Below are positions 35,806 to 43,649 of a stretch of DNA of 64,000 nt, in pieces. The DNA lies in the NCBI RefSeq assembly GCF_003201935.1, contig NZ_QJJL01000003.1, positions 732,430 through 796,429 of the forward strand, written 5' to 3'. Below the pieces are notes generated by a model, which worked only from the letters and a program-made list of their open reading frames with translations, was not told where the DNA came from and did no database searches. Within the stretch, counting starts at the first letter, position 1. Each line of letters begins with the position of its first letter. The translations under genes and the position numbers were made by a program. The DNA comes from Loktanella sp. PT4BL. GTDB taxonomy: Bacteria; Pseudomonadota; Alphaproteobacteria; Rhodobacterales; Rhodobacteraceae.

Positions 35806-35884
35806 GCGTGGCCATATCTTAACCACGCAGCGTTATATCGAAGTAGAAGCGGAACAGCTGACGGCTGCTGTTGAGCTGCTATGA
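35806..35884 (+). pseudogene. 3' fragment of a second short tyrosine recombinase
   Basis: The frame reads GHILTTQRYIEVEAEQLT then AAVELL and a stop, matching the end of the intact recombinase (HISTTQRYIDVNAEQLTAAV). It includes the catalytic Tyr region but nothing before it. Its end overlaps the integrase gene on the other strand. Confidence 0.8.
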
Positions 35885-37114
35885 CTTATATCGCTGCAGG
35901 AACTCGTCCGCTGGCAAGTCATGCCGCTTGCCTGTGAGCATGTCCTTCTTCAGACGCGGCGTAAGATGACTGTAATGCCGCTCAATCATGCCAATGCTTG
36001 TGCCCATCTGTATGGCCAGCGCATGTATATCCATCCCGTCATTCAGCAGTGCAAACGTGGCATAGGTATGCCGCAGACTATACAGCGTTCGGTTTTGCCC
36101 AGTACGTGGACAGGTGATCAGCCCTGTCTCTGTTACGAAAGCACGAAATGTCTGATGCAGGTTTTTTGAGACTGTGCCATCCGGTAAACGGAACACAGGC
36201 AAATCCACTCGTTGACGGAGCAAGTCTTCGAATGGGATGTGCTTGATGTCGTTGCTGCGTTCGTGAATGCGCCTGAGATAGTTGATCGCACCTGAACGGC
36301 AGATAATGTCACGACGCCCAGTTTTGCCGCGTACTGACATCTCCAAGTACTGCAGCCCCTTTTCCTCAAACAGCGTCACATGCTTCCACTGCAGGTTCAG
36401 CGCCTCCGTGCCATGCCTCATTCCCGTATTGGCCAGTATCAACACATAGTCGCGCATCAGGTCCCGCATGTCGGTTGGCTTGCCTGCTTTGCCCTGCTTG
36501 ATCCAATGGGGCAGTTTGCGGATCAGCGTCCTGTATTCATCGCGTGTAAAGTCAGGACGACGCTCACTGCCTTCGCCTTTGTTGGCCAGTATGGGTACAT
36601 CTTTATGGGCCAGAAAACCCCGTGCCACAGCTTCTTCAAACACGCGGTTCATTGCGGAGTTATGGGTGTTCAGCGTTGAGGCTTTCGGTTCGCGCCCCAT
36701 ACGCTCCCGCCGCCATTCGTAGAATTGTTGGATTTTTTCGTAGTTGATGGATGTGACATACTGAGCGCCGAAGAACGGGATCAGATAGCGTTCAATGCAG
36801 ACGCAGTAATCTGCATACACCTTCTTGCCCAAGCCCGCATCCAGCTGCTTGCGCATATCCACTATCGCCAGTCTGGCCACGTCAGAGAACTTTTTAGTGA
36901 CAATGGGCAGATCGTTTTTGTGGCGGAACTTGTATTCAAGGTAGGTGTCACGGGCGTATTCCTTGGCTTCAGCCAAGTCGCGTTTGCCCGTGCTGATTCG
37001 GATGGTGTGTCCGTCGATGTTGAACGCCGCCTGCCAACGTTTACTGCGCTCGCGCCTGTACACGCGAACTTCGCCGTCCAGTATCAGATGTGTGTCGTCG
37101 CGCAGCTGCCGCAT
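35879..37114 (-). CDS. Tyrosine-type site-specific integrase
   Basis: The 411-residue integrase has an N-terminal arm-binding-like part, a core-binding domain (about residues 75-190) and the catalytic domain: NTGMRHGTEALNL (Arg I), LYSLRHTYATFALLND (His/Arg) and MGTSIGMIERHYSHL (Tyr nucleophile in RHYSH). It is the best candidate for integrating the 24.5-kb element at tRNA-Phe, though it lies 6 kb from that tRNA. Confidence 0.88.
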   Translation of the reverse strand: MRQLRDDTHLILDGEVRVYRRERSKRWQAAFNIDGHTIRISTGKRDLAEAKEYARDTYLEYKFRHKNDLPIVTKKFSDVARLAIVDMRKQLDAGLGKKVYADYCVCIERYLIPFFGAQYVTSINYEKIQQFYEWRRERMGREPKASTLNTHNSAMNRVFEEAVARGFLAHKDVPILANKGEGSERRPDFTRDEYRTLIRKLPHWIKQGKAGKPTDMRDLMRDYVLILANTGMRHGTEALNLQWKHVTLFEEKGLQYLEMSVRGKTGRRDIICRSGAINYLRRIHERSNDIKHIPFEDLLRQRVDLPVFRLPDGTVSKNLHQTFRAFVTETGLITCPRTGQNRTLYSLRHTYATFALLNDGMDIHALAIQMGTSIGMIERHYSHLTPRLKKDMLTGKRHDLPADEFLQRYKS

Positions 37115-37185
37115 TCCATGCCCCTCGCAGCAACAGTAGGCTCACTGCACCAACAAGTCTATGAAAGTGTGCTTGAAGCATAGCT

Positions 37186-37740
37186 TTAGCCGAACCGTTC
37201 GCGCAACTCTGCTACCTGCTCACCAAATTCGTCTGGATAGCCCCAGCCCATCTGCCCATCAATACGCTGAAACTCCTGCTCAAGCACAGGAATAAACTCA
37301 GCAGCCAGCTTAGGGTCGCCTCCAGCAATAAGCTGTTTCTTCACCTGATCCAGCATCGAGCAAAGACTGTTGTAGAAGGTGTCGTCGATATCCCCAAACT
37401 CCAACGTGAAATCGTTGCCACATTGAATGTAGTAAACCATCAGAGACAGTACGCCGCGCACATCCCCACTGGCCTTCTTGTAATCGCTGATCGCTTTTCT
37501 GCCTTCGCGTAGCTGTACGTCTTGCTTCCACGGCTGTGCTGGACTGATGGCCTGCATGATCCGCTTCTTGTATGGCGCGAGGCTCTGCGCGGCATCTGCG
37601 TCAAGCAGACGGGCATTTAGAAAATCTGCGTTTGCCGCGCTCAGTTTGTGCAGGTCTTGGATCAAGCCAATCAGCCGATCCTTTTCCCAGTCCTGCAGCA
37701 CCGACTTAACATCGCGCCAAGTTGGCTTTTTTGCGCTCAT
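37186..37740 (-). CDS. Hypothetical helical protein
   Basis: The 184-residue protein begins SAKKPTWRDVKSVLQDWEKD and has RLIGLIQDLHKLSAANADFL, which recalls DUF6155-like proteins, though I am not sure of the family. The rest (RKAISDYKKASGDVRGVLSL, FYNSLCSMLDQVKKQLIAGG) is helical. The ATG at 37,740 has GAGGAA six bases upstream. Confidence 0.6.
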   Translation of the reverse strand: MSAKKPTWRDVKSVLQDWEKDRLIGLIQDLHKLSAANADFLNARLLDADAAQSLAPYKKRIMQAISPAQPWKQDVQLREGRKAISDYKKASGDVRGVLSLMVYYIQCGNDFTLEFGDIDDTFYNSLCSMLDQVKKQLIAGGDPKLAAEFIPVLEQEFQRIDGQMGWGYPDEFGEQVAELRERFG

Positions 37741-37852
37741 CTGCATTTCCTCAATTCGAGCCGCAGCAACGCTTATATTTGCGACCACACCCAAAAATAC
37801 CGCAGCTCAAAAGCTAACGCCACCCTCACCGCTTCTTCGCGAATTATCCGGA

Positions 37853-38314
37853 TTAACTCTTCCACCACAATGGCTCAGGAACAGTAGTCTTGTGAATGTG
37901 AATATCACGAATAGTCTTCAAAAAGAAATCAATAGCATCAGCATCACCATCAATATAGGGCTGAGACATCGCAACAACCACTGGAGATGGATTTCGGAAC
38001 TCTGCAGTCCAACTTGCCATCTTAAAGACAACTGGAACAAACCCAATTCCCGATTCGGTCAAGCTATAGATTCTTTTCTGAGAATGCGTGTCGTCGCTCG
38101 TTACTTCTAACATCTCTAAATGGACAAGTCGCTGTAAGCGAGATGTCAAAGAACCAGACGAAATTTTTTCCAGGTTGTTTTTCAATAGATCATTGAACGT
38201 TCGCCTATCAAAAAGAGCGATGTCTCTAATGATGATAGGTATCCATTTGTCGCCAAGAAGATGCGAAGCCAGCGCGATCGGACACATTTCTTGCTCAACA
38301 TAATGATCGGGCAT
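37853..38314 (-). CDS. HxlR-family transcriptional regulator
   Basis: The 153-residue winged-helix regulator has CPIALASHLLGDKWIPIIIR, the Cys and LGDKW signature of HxlR proteins, then RRTFNDLL, SSGSLTSRLQRL and YSLTESG. HxlR members respond to aldehydes, quinones and other electrophiles, often through the N-terminal Cys (here Cys11). It diverges from the cytochrome/small-protein operon. A run of ten G (minus strand) sits in its ribosome-binding region. Confidence 0.9.
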   Translation of the reverse strand: MPDHYVEQEMCPIALASHLLGDKWIPIIIRDIALFDRRTFNDLLKNNLEKISSGSLTSRLQRLVHLEMLEVTSDDTHSQKRIYSLTESGIGFVPVVFKMASWTAEFRNPSPVVVAMSQPYIDGDADAIDFFLKTIRDIHIHKTTVPEPLWWKS

Positions 38315-38321
38315 CGTTTCA

Positions 38322-38331
38322 CCCCCCCCCC
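38322..38331. repeat. Run of ten C/G in the ribosome-binding region of the HxlR gene
   Basis: On the minus strand the ten G end 7 bases before the ATG and merge with GGTGA, so slippage would change the Shine-Dalgarno spacing. It is a candidate phase-variable tract. Confidence 0.5.
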
Positions 38332-38339
38332 GGAAAACT

Positions 38340-38366
38340 ACTTCAATATTTAGACTAGATTGAAGT
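38340..38366. promoter_or_regulatory. Probable HxlR operator between the divergent genes
   Basis: ACTTCAAT (38,340-38,347), 11-base spacer, ATTGAAGT (38,359-38,366): a perfect 8-bp inverted repeat midway between the divergent HxlR and cytochrome genes. Confidence 0.6.
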
Positions 38367-38416
38367 GAGTGCGGATGCAAGCATGATCACAACGCTGATG
38401 ATGAGGTACACCGCGA

Positions 38417-39268
38417 ATGCAACATAATTGTAACAAGGCATACATAGCGGTCCTGACCGGAACTTTAGCCTTGAACATGGCAAACTTTGCCAGTGCCGAA
38501 CCATCACTCGAGAGGGGCATCTATCTGGTAGAAGGCCCTGCCGCCTGCGGTAACTGCCACACGCCACAAGGTCCTGATGGCCCCATTCCTTCGCTCTATC
38601 TTGGTGGCATGCTCATCGAACAAAATGCAGCGTTCACTGCTGTGGCCTCAAACATAACACCTGGAAGCCGAATAGCAGAGTGGACTGACGCCGAACTCGC
38701 TCGCGCTATTAGAGAGGGCATGCGGCCAGACGGTTCTATCATTGGCCCGCCGATGCCGATCGGTCTGTATCGGGGTCTATCGGATGATGATTTGATGAGC
38801 ATCGTCATGTATCTTCGGCAGGTGCCAGCCGTGGAGCATGATCCAGGACAAAGCGTCTACAATATTCCACTGCCAGACTCCTATGGCCCGCCCATCGATA
38901 CTGTGGAAGCCCTAGTGCCCAGTGTGACCGTTACATACGGAGAATACCTCGCTGGTCCGGTCGCACACTGTATTGAATGTCACTCCACGTTTGGACCGCA
39001 AGGACCAATGTTCGATACACACCTCGGGGCCGGTGGTTACGAATTCCATGGCCCTTGGGGCGTCTCAGTTGCCCCCAACATCACACCAACCGGTCTGTCC
39101 GAATACTCCGACGCGGAACTTATCGGCATGATTGCTGGGGGCGTACGTCCAGGGGGCATACCGATGATGCCCCCAATGCCATACATCAACTTTGCCCGAA
39201 TGACCCAGAACGATCTTGATGCGGTGATCATGTATCTCCGGTCGTTGCCTGCCCTCCCTAACGGTTAA
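38417..39268 (+). CDS. Di-haem cytochrome c, exported
   Basis: The 283-residue protein has a signal peptide ending ASA and two CxxCH haem sites, CGNCH and CIECH, each followed by a Met ligand region (GPPMPIG, PPMPYINF). The two halves resemble each other (SDDDLMSIVMYLR and TQNDLDAVIMYLR). Such cytochromes act as periplasmic electron acceptors for small dehydrogenases. It heads a run of ten small genes to 42.9 kb; the ATG at 38,417 has GAGG upstream. Confidence 0.9.
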   Translation: MQHNCNKAYIAVLTGTLALNMANFASAEPSLERGIYLVEGPAACGNCHTPQGPDGPIPSLYLGGMLIEQNAAFTAVASNITPGSRIAEWTDAELARAIREGMRPDGSIIGPPMPIGLYRGLSDDDLMSIVMYLRQVPAVEHDPGQSVYNIPLPDSYGPPIDTVEALVPSVTVTYGEYLAGPVAHCIECHSTFGPQGPMFDTHLGAGGYEFHGPWGVSVAPNITPTGLSEYSDAELIGMIAGGVRPGGIPMMPPMPYINFARMTQNDLDAVIMYLRSLPALPNG

Positions 39269-39295
39269 TTCCTCTAAAATTCAAGGAAAGCGAAC

Positions 39296-39580
39296 ATGTC
39301 TTATATAATGGTATCTAACTGGTCGACGCAGGAATGGACAACTGAAATGGATGAGATTGGGCAGAGTAAATTTGTCCCGATGATCATGAGTGTTGGCGCT
39401 ACTGCAGTACAAATGGTTCGCACCGGAGAGAATAATCTATCAGTTATTTCTCACTTTACTAGTTCAGAGGCGGCCGCTCAAGCGAAAGAGAAAATCGCAG
39501 CCATCCGCTCTCAAGCAGCGACGGAACTACCAATGACTATGCTGGATGCGAAAGAAGGTGAAGTTTTTGCATGCAGTTAA
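39296..39580 (+). CDS. Small protein with ferredoxin-like (dimeric alpha/beta barrel) pattern
   Basis: The 94-residue protein has alternating beta/alpha segments (SYIMVSNWSTQEW, FVPMIMSVGATAVQMV, LSVISHFTSSEAAAQAKEK). It fits the dimeric alpha/beta-barrel fold of small monooxygenase-like proteins, but no family is certain. Ribosome site AAGGAAAG is upstream of the ATG. Confidence 0.55.
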   Translation: MSYIMVSNWSTQEWTTEMDEIGQSKFVPMIMSVGATAVQMVRTGENNLSVISHFTSSEAAAQAKEKIAAIRSQAATELPMTMLDAKEGEVFACS

Positions 39581-39614
39581 GGTCTCAAAATCACCAGAAT
39601 TTAGGATAAACAAG

Positions 39615-39989
39615 ATGAACGTACAACTCCAACAACGAACCTTTAATTTCGCCCTGTCCGTACCTGCGGATTCAGTGGACGAAGTTGAAGCTTCCCTGTC
39701 CGATCATGCTAAGTGGATGCGTGAAGCCCATAGTTATGACGACAGCAAGATACAGCTCGTACACTACTATGTCTCAAAAGCACATGAGCTTGTAAACGCC
39801 GCTGACCCAACTCAAGGCACAACCGGTCGAGTTCTCTATTCCATCAACGAAGTCTACGTGATGCCTGAGGGCATCGATCAACATTTGGCTGCGGGACAAA
39901 GCTGGAATAACTTTCAATCCTTTATCACTACAATCACTGAGTTTGGGAGTGTCCTGGTCGTGAACGGTGAGGTCATTGAGACGCTGTAA
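39615..39989 (+). CDS. Small protein with alpha/beta-barrel-like pattern
   Basis: The 124-residue protein contains FNFALSVPADSVDEVEASLS, HAKWMREAHSY and IQLVHYYVSKA followed by GRVLYSINEVYVMP. It has no recognised family; the pattern suggests a dimeric alpha/beta barrel or related small enzyme. I prefer ATG 39,615 over 39,546, which overlaps the previous gene in another frame. Confidence 0.5.
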   Translation: MNVQLQQRTFNFALSVPADSVDEVEASLSDHAKWMREAHSYDDSKIQLVHYYVSKAHELVNAADPTQGTTGRVLYSINEVYVMPEGIDQHLAAGQSWNNFQSFITTITEFGSVLVVNGEVIETL

Positions 39990-40043
39990 GACTCAGCGCA
40001 ACAGATCCAACTAGAGAAAAACTAGGAATATAGGAACGTACGT

Positions 40044-40518
40044 ATGATCAAAATTACTAAAATCGTTGCGGCACTCTTTGTATGCAGCTCTAGTGCTGTT
40101 CTCGCAGATAGTCACTCGCAACTTTGGAACATGGCAGGCCTTGCAAACGCACCGTCTTCTTCTCAGATGATGGAAGGCACAACTGGATCGATCATAATCA
40201 ATAGCTCAACCGATTTATGGGATTGGTCAGAAGCGCCTGAGGGCTTCCCAACACTGGTAACGGCCGAATGCAATCAAACAGTAGCACTAACTGCGGAAGG
40301 TGCGCCATTCGGAGGCGTGGGCGTTTGTAGCATGGTGGATCCAGATGGCGATTTGGCCATTTTTTTTTGGTGAGATAACGCCACAACTTGAATATGTTGG
40401 CTCACTCACTGCAGGCAGTGGCAAGTACGAGCAATATGTCGGACAGGAATTTGTTGGCACTGTCACTGGCATGCTGAACACAGGCCAGCAGATGTATCAC
40501 GTAGTCGCTGCGAACTAA
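40044..40518 (+). pseudogene. Exported small protein broken by a run of nine T
   Basis: The frame from ATG 40,044 has a signal peptide (VAALFVCSSSAVLADS) and reads to DPDGDLAIFFW and a stop at 40,373. A second frame continues at once as FGEITPQLEYVGSLTAGSGK and ends MYHVVAAN at 40,518. The T run at 40,360-40,368 is nine bases; removing one T joins the frames (AIFFGEITPQ) into about 157 residues. Phase variation, a real mutation or a sequencing error are all possible. Confidence 0.75.
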
Positions 40519-40596
40519 AACCCTATCGCCAAACCAACGTAGTGCTGTGCCCAACAATGATTTTGGCGCATAACCAAAAAACAATGGAAATCTATC

Positions 40597-40881
40597 ATGA
40601 TTGTAAAACTCACACAGGATTTGGCACGTGGCTTTAAACCCTGGAAAGATATGTTTCATGAAAACGAAGCCGCTCTAAATGCACTTGGCGGAAAGTTAAT
40701 TTTCGCAGGCACCGAAAAGGACAACGATAATAAATTGATGGTAATAATCGATTTTGAGTCGCCTGAAGCCATGAAAGCCTTTGGCGGCCATGAGGGACTC
40801 AAGGCCAAAAGAGCCGCCGCAGGCGCCATCTTGGAAACTACTGTGATTACACCAATGAGTGGAGAATCCTTCACTCGATGA
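40597..40881 (+). CDS. DUF3764-like small protein
   Basis: The 94-residue protein reads IVKLTQDLARGFKPWKDMFH, LNALGGKLIFAGTEKDN, KLMVIIDFESPEAMKAF. It resembles DUF3764-type alpha/beta-barrel proteins. It shares the start MVKLT-D with the gene at 42,022, so the two are likely related. Confidence 0.55.
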   Translation: MIVKLTQDLARGFKPWKDMFHENEAALNALGGKLIFAGTEKDNDNKLMVIIDFESPEAMKAFGGHEGLKAKRAAAGAILETTVITPMSGESFTR

Positions 40882-40970
40882 CGTAAAGAGAATGGGGTGA
40901 AAATTACAGTGCTAATTCACTACTTTTCAACCCAACTTATCCAAATAACCACAAAGGAAGCGAGATCAGT

Positions 40971-41318
40971 ATGCCATTAGAAGTAAAAAACTTCGCAACT
41001 CAAGCTGACGAAGCCAAGGACATGCCAAATGCACGTATGGAGGCTGTAAACGTTCTTGGTCAGCGTATCATGAAGTTGACGCTTGCGCCGGACTGGAAAT
41101 GGTCCACCGACATCAAGCCACTTGTGGGCACGCCAAGCTGCCAAGCCACGCACACAGGTATCATCGTTGAGGGCACTATCCATTGTGTCTGCGACGACGG
41201 CTCTGAAGCAACCTACACAGCAGGCGATGCTTATGCGATTTCACCTAACCATGACGCTTGGTGTGTCGGTGGGAAGCGTGCCGTTGTCTATGAATTCGCT
41301 GGCATGTGGGGAGAATGA
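40971..41318 (+). CDS. Small cupin-domain protein
   Basis: The 115-residue single cupin reads MKLTLAPDWKWSTDIKPLVG, THTGIIVEGTIHCVCDDG and YTAGDAYAISPNHDAWCVGG. The partial histidine pattern (H57 in THTG, and HDAW) suggests a metal-bound or redox site. It may be a small dioxygenase or isomerase, or a sensor. Confidence 0.75.
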   Translation: MPLEVKNFATQADEAKDMPNARMEAVNVLGQRIMKLTLAPDWKWSTDIKPLVGTPSCQATHTGIIVEGTIHCVCDDGSEATYTAGDAYAISPNHDAWCVGGKRAVVYEFAGMWGE

Positions 41319-41321
41319 GGG

Positions 41322-41651
41322 ATGTCTCTGTATCAGAAAATAAATGCGGCACAGAATAGCAAAGACATCGAAGCCTACTTGGACTGTCTCCACGAAGACT
41401 TCGTATTTGTTCGGCATCAATCTGGAACGAAAGTTAGCAAGTCCGATTGGACACCAACACTGATGAGCATGATGCAGAGCGACGCCTTGTCGTTCAATAA
41501 TCAAAGATGCCTTTATGAAAACGACGAGATCATGGTCGAACACTCGTTTATGACTTTTCCCGACGGTACGTCAGAAGCAGTGCTGGTCGTCAATTTTTTG
41601 CAAGATGGCAAAATCATCCGGACTGAAACAGGCGCGACACCCATCAGGTGA
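41322..41651 (+). CDS. NTF2/SnoaL-like small protein (copy 1)
   Basis: The 109-residue SnoaL-like protein has QKINAAQNSKDIEAYLDCLH, EDFVFVRHQSG and NNQRCLYENDEIMVEHSFMT, with FPDGTSEAVLVVNFLQDGKI at the end. The fold covers cyclases, isomerases and ester-type hydrolases. It pairs with the paralogue at 42,318 (RCLYENEDVMIMHFIMPFPN). Confidence 0.75.
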   Translation: MSLYQKINAAQNSKDIEAYLDCLHEDFVFVRHQSGTKVSKSDWTPTLMSMMQSDALSFNNQRCLYENDEIMVEHSFMTFPDGTSEAVLVVNFLQDGKIIRTETGATPIR

Positions 41652-41680
41652 TTTGCCCAACATATAGAGAGATACAATTC

Positions 41681-42022
41681 ATGCCTTTGCTAGCGATATG
41701 TATGCCGATTTTGCCAGGTAAGATGGAAAAGTGGCAAGCGATGATGGATCACGTGAAGTCTACACCTGAATTTTCCGAATCCAGGGAAGCAGTTGGTGTG
41801 CACGAAAGAACCTTTGTACAGCGGACACCGGCAGGGGACTTATTGATCATAACCTTGGAAGGTGATGATCCCGCTGCAAGTTGGACAAAAATCATGGCAA
41901 CAATGCCTCCTGATTTTGCTGAATTCGCAGCTGACGTTCATGGAATGGATGTCAACGCCTCTCCGCCGCCACTGCCTGAATTAATCTTTGACAGTCGCGC
42001 ACACAAGCAGGAGAGAACATAA
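41681..42022 (+). CDS. Small alpha/beta-barrel-like protein
   Basis: The 113-residue protein reads PLLAICMPILPGKMEKWQAM, GVHERTFVQRTPAGDLLIIT and EGDDPAASWTKIMATMPPDF, a beta-alpha-beta pattern as in dimeric alpha/beta-barrel proteins. ATG 41,681 is preferred over the overlapping 41,648. Its stop overlaps the next start (TAATG). Confidence 0.55.
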   Translation: MPLLAICMPILPGKMEKWQAMMDHVKSTPEFSESREAVGVHERTFVQRTPAGDLLIITLEGDDPAASWTKIMATMPPDFAEFAADVHGMDVNASPPPLPELIFDSRAHKQERT

Positions 42023-42276
42023 TGTTATTCATGGTAAAACTTACGCATGATTATACAACGTGCCAAGCGCATCATCCGGAGAAGTTCCCTTTGTTTAGGG
42101 ACACCTTAGCAAATGTTGGCAACCACGGAATCAAAGTTCATGGAAGCTATTCAAATCGCCTTGAGCATACTTCGTTTATGATACTTGAAGCAGATACCTT
42201 TGAGCAACTAGATGCTGCTTTCGACCCAATTCTTGAAATGGGAAATTTCGAGGTTACACCAGTCGTCAAAAGGTGA
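42022..42276 (+). CDS. Small ferredoxin-fold-like protein
   Basis: The 84-residue protein reads FMVKLTHDYTTCQAHHPEKF, LANVGNHGIKVHGSYSN and TSFMILEADTFEQLDAAFDP. It is coupled to the upstream gene (TAATG) and resembles the protein at 40,597 in its first residues and size. Confidence 0.55.
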   Translation: MLFMVKLTHDYTTCQAHHPEKFPLFRDTLANVGNHGIKVHGSYSNRLEHTSFMILEADTFEQLDAAFDPILEMGNFEVTPVVKR

Positions 42277-42317
42277 CTGAAAGAATATTGAAAAAGTAGG
42301 ATGTGGAGAAATCATAT

Positions 42318-42641
42318 ATGACGCTTTACGAAAAGTATGCGGAAGCCTTGGATGCAAAAAACATTGATATGCTAGCCGCTCTATGTCATCCGAACTTTGA
42401 GATGGTTATGCACTCGTCAGGTTCCGTTGCGTCAAAAAACGAATATCTTGAACGCCTTGGACCTCTGATCCAAAAGTTCACACCTAAGAATAGACGTTGT
42501 TTGTACGAAAATGAAGATGTGATGATAATGCATTTTATCATGCCATTTCCAAATGGAACGAAAGATGCTGTTCTGTATTATGTTCAAAAAGAAGATGGGC
42601 TAATGCGAAAAATAGAAACAGGCTCCACACCAATAAAATAA
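42318..42641 (+). CDS. NTF2/SnoaL-like small protein (copy 2)
   Basis: The 107-residue SnoaL-like protein shares RCLYEN, FPNGTKDAVLYYVQKEDGLM and ETGSTPIK with copy 1. ATG 42,318 has GGAG upstream and is preferred over 42,303. Confidence 0.75.
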   Translation: MTLYEKYAEALDAKNIDMLAALCHPNFEMVMHSSGSVASKNEYLERLGPLIQKFTPKNRRCLYENEDVMIMHFIMPFPNGTKDAVLYYVQKEDGLMRKIETGSTPIK

Positions 42642-42652
42642 AGGAGAAAGAC

Positions 42653-42937
42653 ATGACCAAAAAGCTATCAATAGTGCGCTTCAAACCTAAACCTGAATGT
42701 TTTGATGAATTCTTGCAGAATATCCAAGCCTGGCAGTCGCAAGTTCACGCAGATGACGACCACCTGCTTATGCGTACCAATGAGGAAGTAGTCGCCATAG
42801 TAGTGAGGGATAGCGAAATGCTTCATGAGAATATCCAACGCGGCGTGGCTTGGTTGGATAGCCAAAGACCACTCTTGCAGGAATATAATGAAGTTGATCG
42901 ACACACGCTGCCCATGACAGGTGACTTGGTAGTATAG
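42653..42937 (+). CDS. Small alpha/beta-barrel-like protein ending the operon
   Basis: The 94-residue protein reads KKLSIVRFKPKPECFDEFLQ, NIQAWQSQVHADDDHLLMRT and EEVVAIVVRDSEMLHENIQR, another ferredoxin-like small fold. GGAG lies 8 bases before the ATG. It is the last gene before the palindrome cluster at the right end of the element. Confidence 0.55.
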   Translation: MTKKLSIVRFKPKPECFDEFLQNIQAWQSQVHADDDHLLMRTNEEVVAIVVRDSEMLHENIQRGVAWLDSQRPLLQEYNEVDRHTLPMTGDLVV

Positions 42938-43293
42938 TTGTACTTAGTTGGGTAAGTGTCTCAACATGGCCAAGCAGCTTAATGAAATGAACCCAGTTCC
43001 AGTAAAGCCTGTGTCACGAACCATTTTGCCCCAAAATTCCGCCAACACAGTGTCCCCAACACAGTGTTTGAAACACAAACCCACAACACAGTATTCCGAA
43101 CATAGAGGGCAACACTGTGCTCACTGTTCTTGCGCCAACACAGCACACAGCAACTTCACAGTGTTCAACACCGTGATTCCACTCACTGCCCAGCCCCAAA
43201 ACACGGCAAAAAGTGTGTGTTTGGTGTGTTTTTGATTTACACACGCATAGGGCGTTTGGCGACGATCTAAGCCACTGTTTTAATTGGTAAAAG
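42938..43293. repeat. Right-end cluster of AACAC-type palindromes
   Basis: The interval has no gene. It holds AACACAGTGTC (43,044), a perfect AACACAGTGTT (43,058-43,068), AACACAGTA (43,085), AACACTGTG (43,111), CACAGTGTTCAACACCGTG near 43,157, and AAAAAGTGTGTGTTTGGTG near 43,209, similar to the left end at 18,843. Arm-type recombinase sites are the likely role. Confidence 0.6.
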
Positions 43294-43368
43294 TGGTGCC
43301 CGGGGGCGGAATCGAACCACCGACACGAGGATTTTCAATCCACTGCTCTACCCCTGAGCTACCCGGGC
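43294..43368 (-). tRNA. tRNA-Phe (GAA)
   Basis: A complete reverse-strand tRNA: acceptor GCCCGGG, D arm GCTCAGGGGTAGAGC, anticodon loop with GAA, T arm GGTTCGATTCC, encoded CCA. Its 3' side is the insertion point of the 24.5-kb element; the first 46 bases are repeated at 18,734-18,779. Confidence 0.95.
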
Positions 43369-43463
43369 ACCGGGATGTTGGCGCTATGCGCCCACATCGG
43401 GTAGCGGCGTTTTAGACGCGGGAAAGGGGGGTGTCCAGAGGGATTTGTTGGAAAAGCAGATCG

Positions 43464-43649
43464 CTAATGCGGTTTCTGCCTTTGTGCCGCGTCCAACTCC
43501 TGTTCAAGCTCTTCCAGATCCTCGGGATTGTCCGCAGGAATGGCGTATGCCCCCGAAAACCATTTCGCCAAATCAATGTCCGCGCAGCGCTTTGAACAGA
43601 ACGGGCGGAAGTCGGTTTCGGTCGGTTTGTCGCAGATCGGGCAGGGCAT
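43464..43649 (-). CDS. yacG: DNA gyrase inhibitor YacG
   Basis: The 61-residue zinc-binding protein has Cys3, Cys6, Cys18 and Cys22 (PCPICDKP and [15 protein letters not shown]), the standard YacG layout. Its start overlaps the RNase E/G stop. It is the last gene of the conserved block. Confidence 0.93.
   Translation of the reverse strand: MPCPICDKPTETDFRPFCSKRCADIDLAKWFSGAYAIPADNPEDLEELEQELDAAQRQKPH

Larger units (their letters stand above)
18780..43293. mobile_element. 24.5-kb integrated element at tRNA-Phe
   Basis: Bounded by the tRNA-Phe 3' fragment and the intact tRNA-Phe, the segment carries glycan genes, a core of hypothetical mobile-element proteins with an AAA+ ATPase, two tyrosine recombinases and an operon of small proteins. 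AACAC-N-GTGTT palindromes lie close to both ends. I see no relaxase, type IV secretion, capsid or terminase gene, so it is not self-transmissible on this evidence. A tRNA and an 84-residue-frame gene near 33.5 kb may be original chromosome or cargo. Confidence 0.72.

Noticed and set aside
18841..43293. CRISPR array made of AACACAGTGTT repeats
   Set aside because: The motif is only 11 bases, is palindromic and irregularly spaced in separate clusters, and there are no cas genes.
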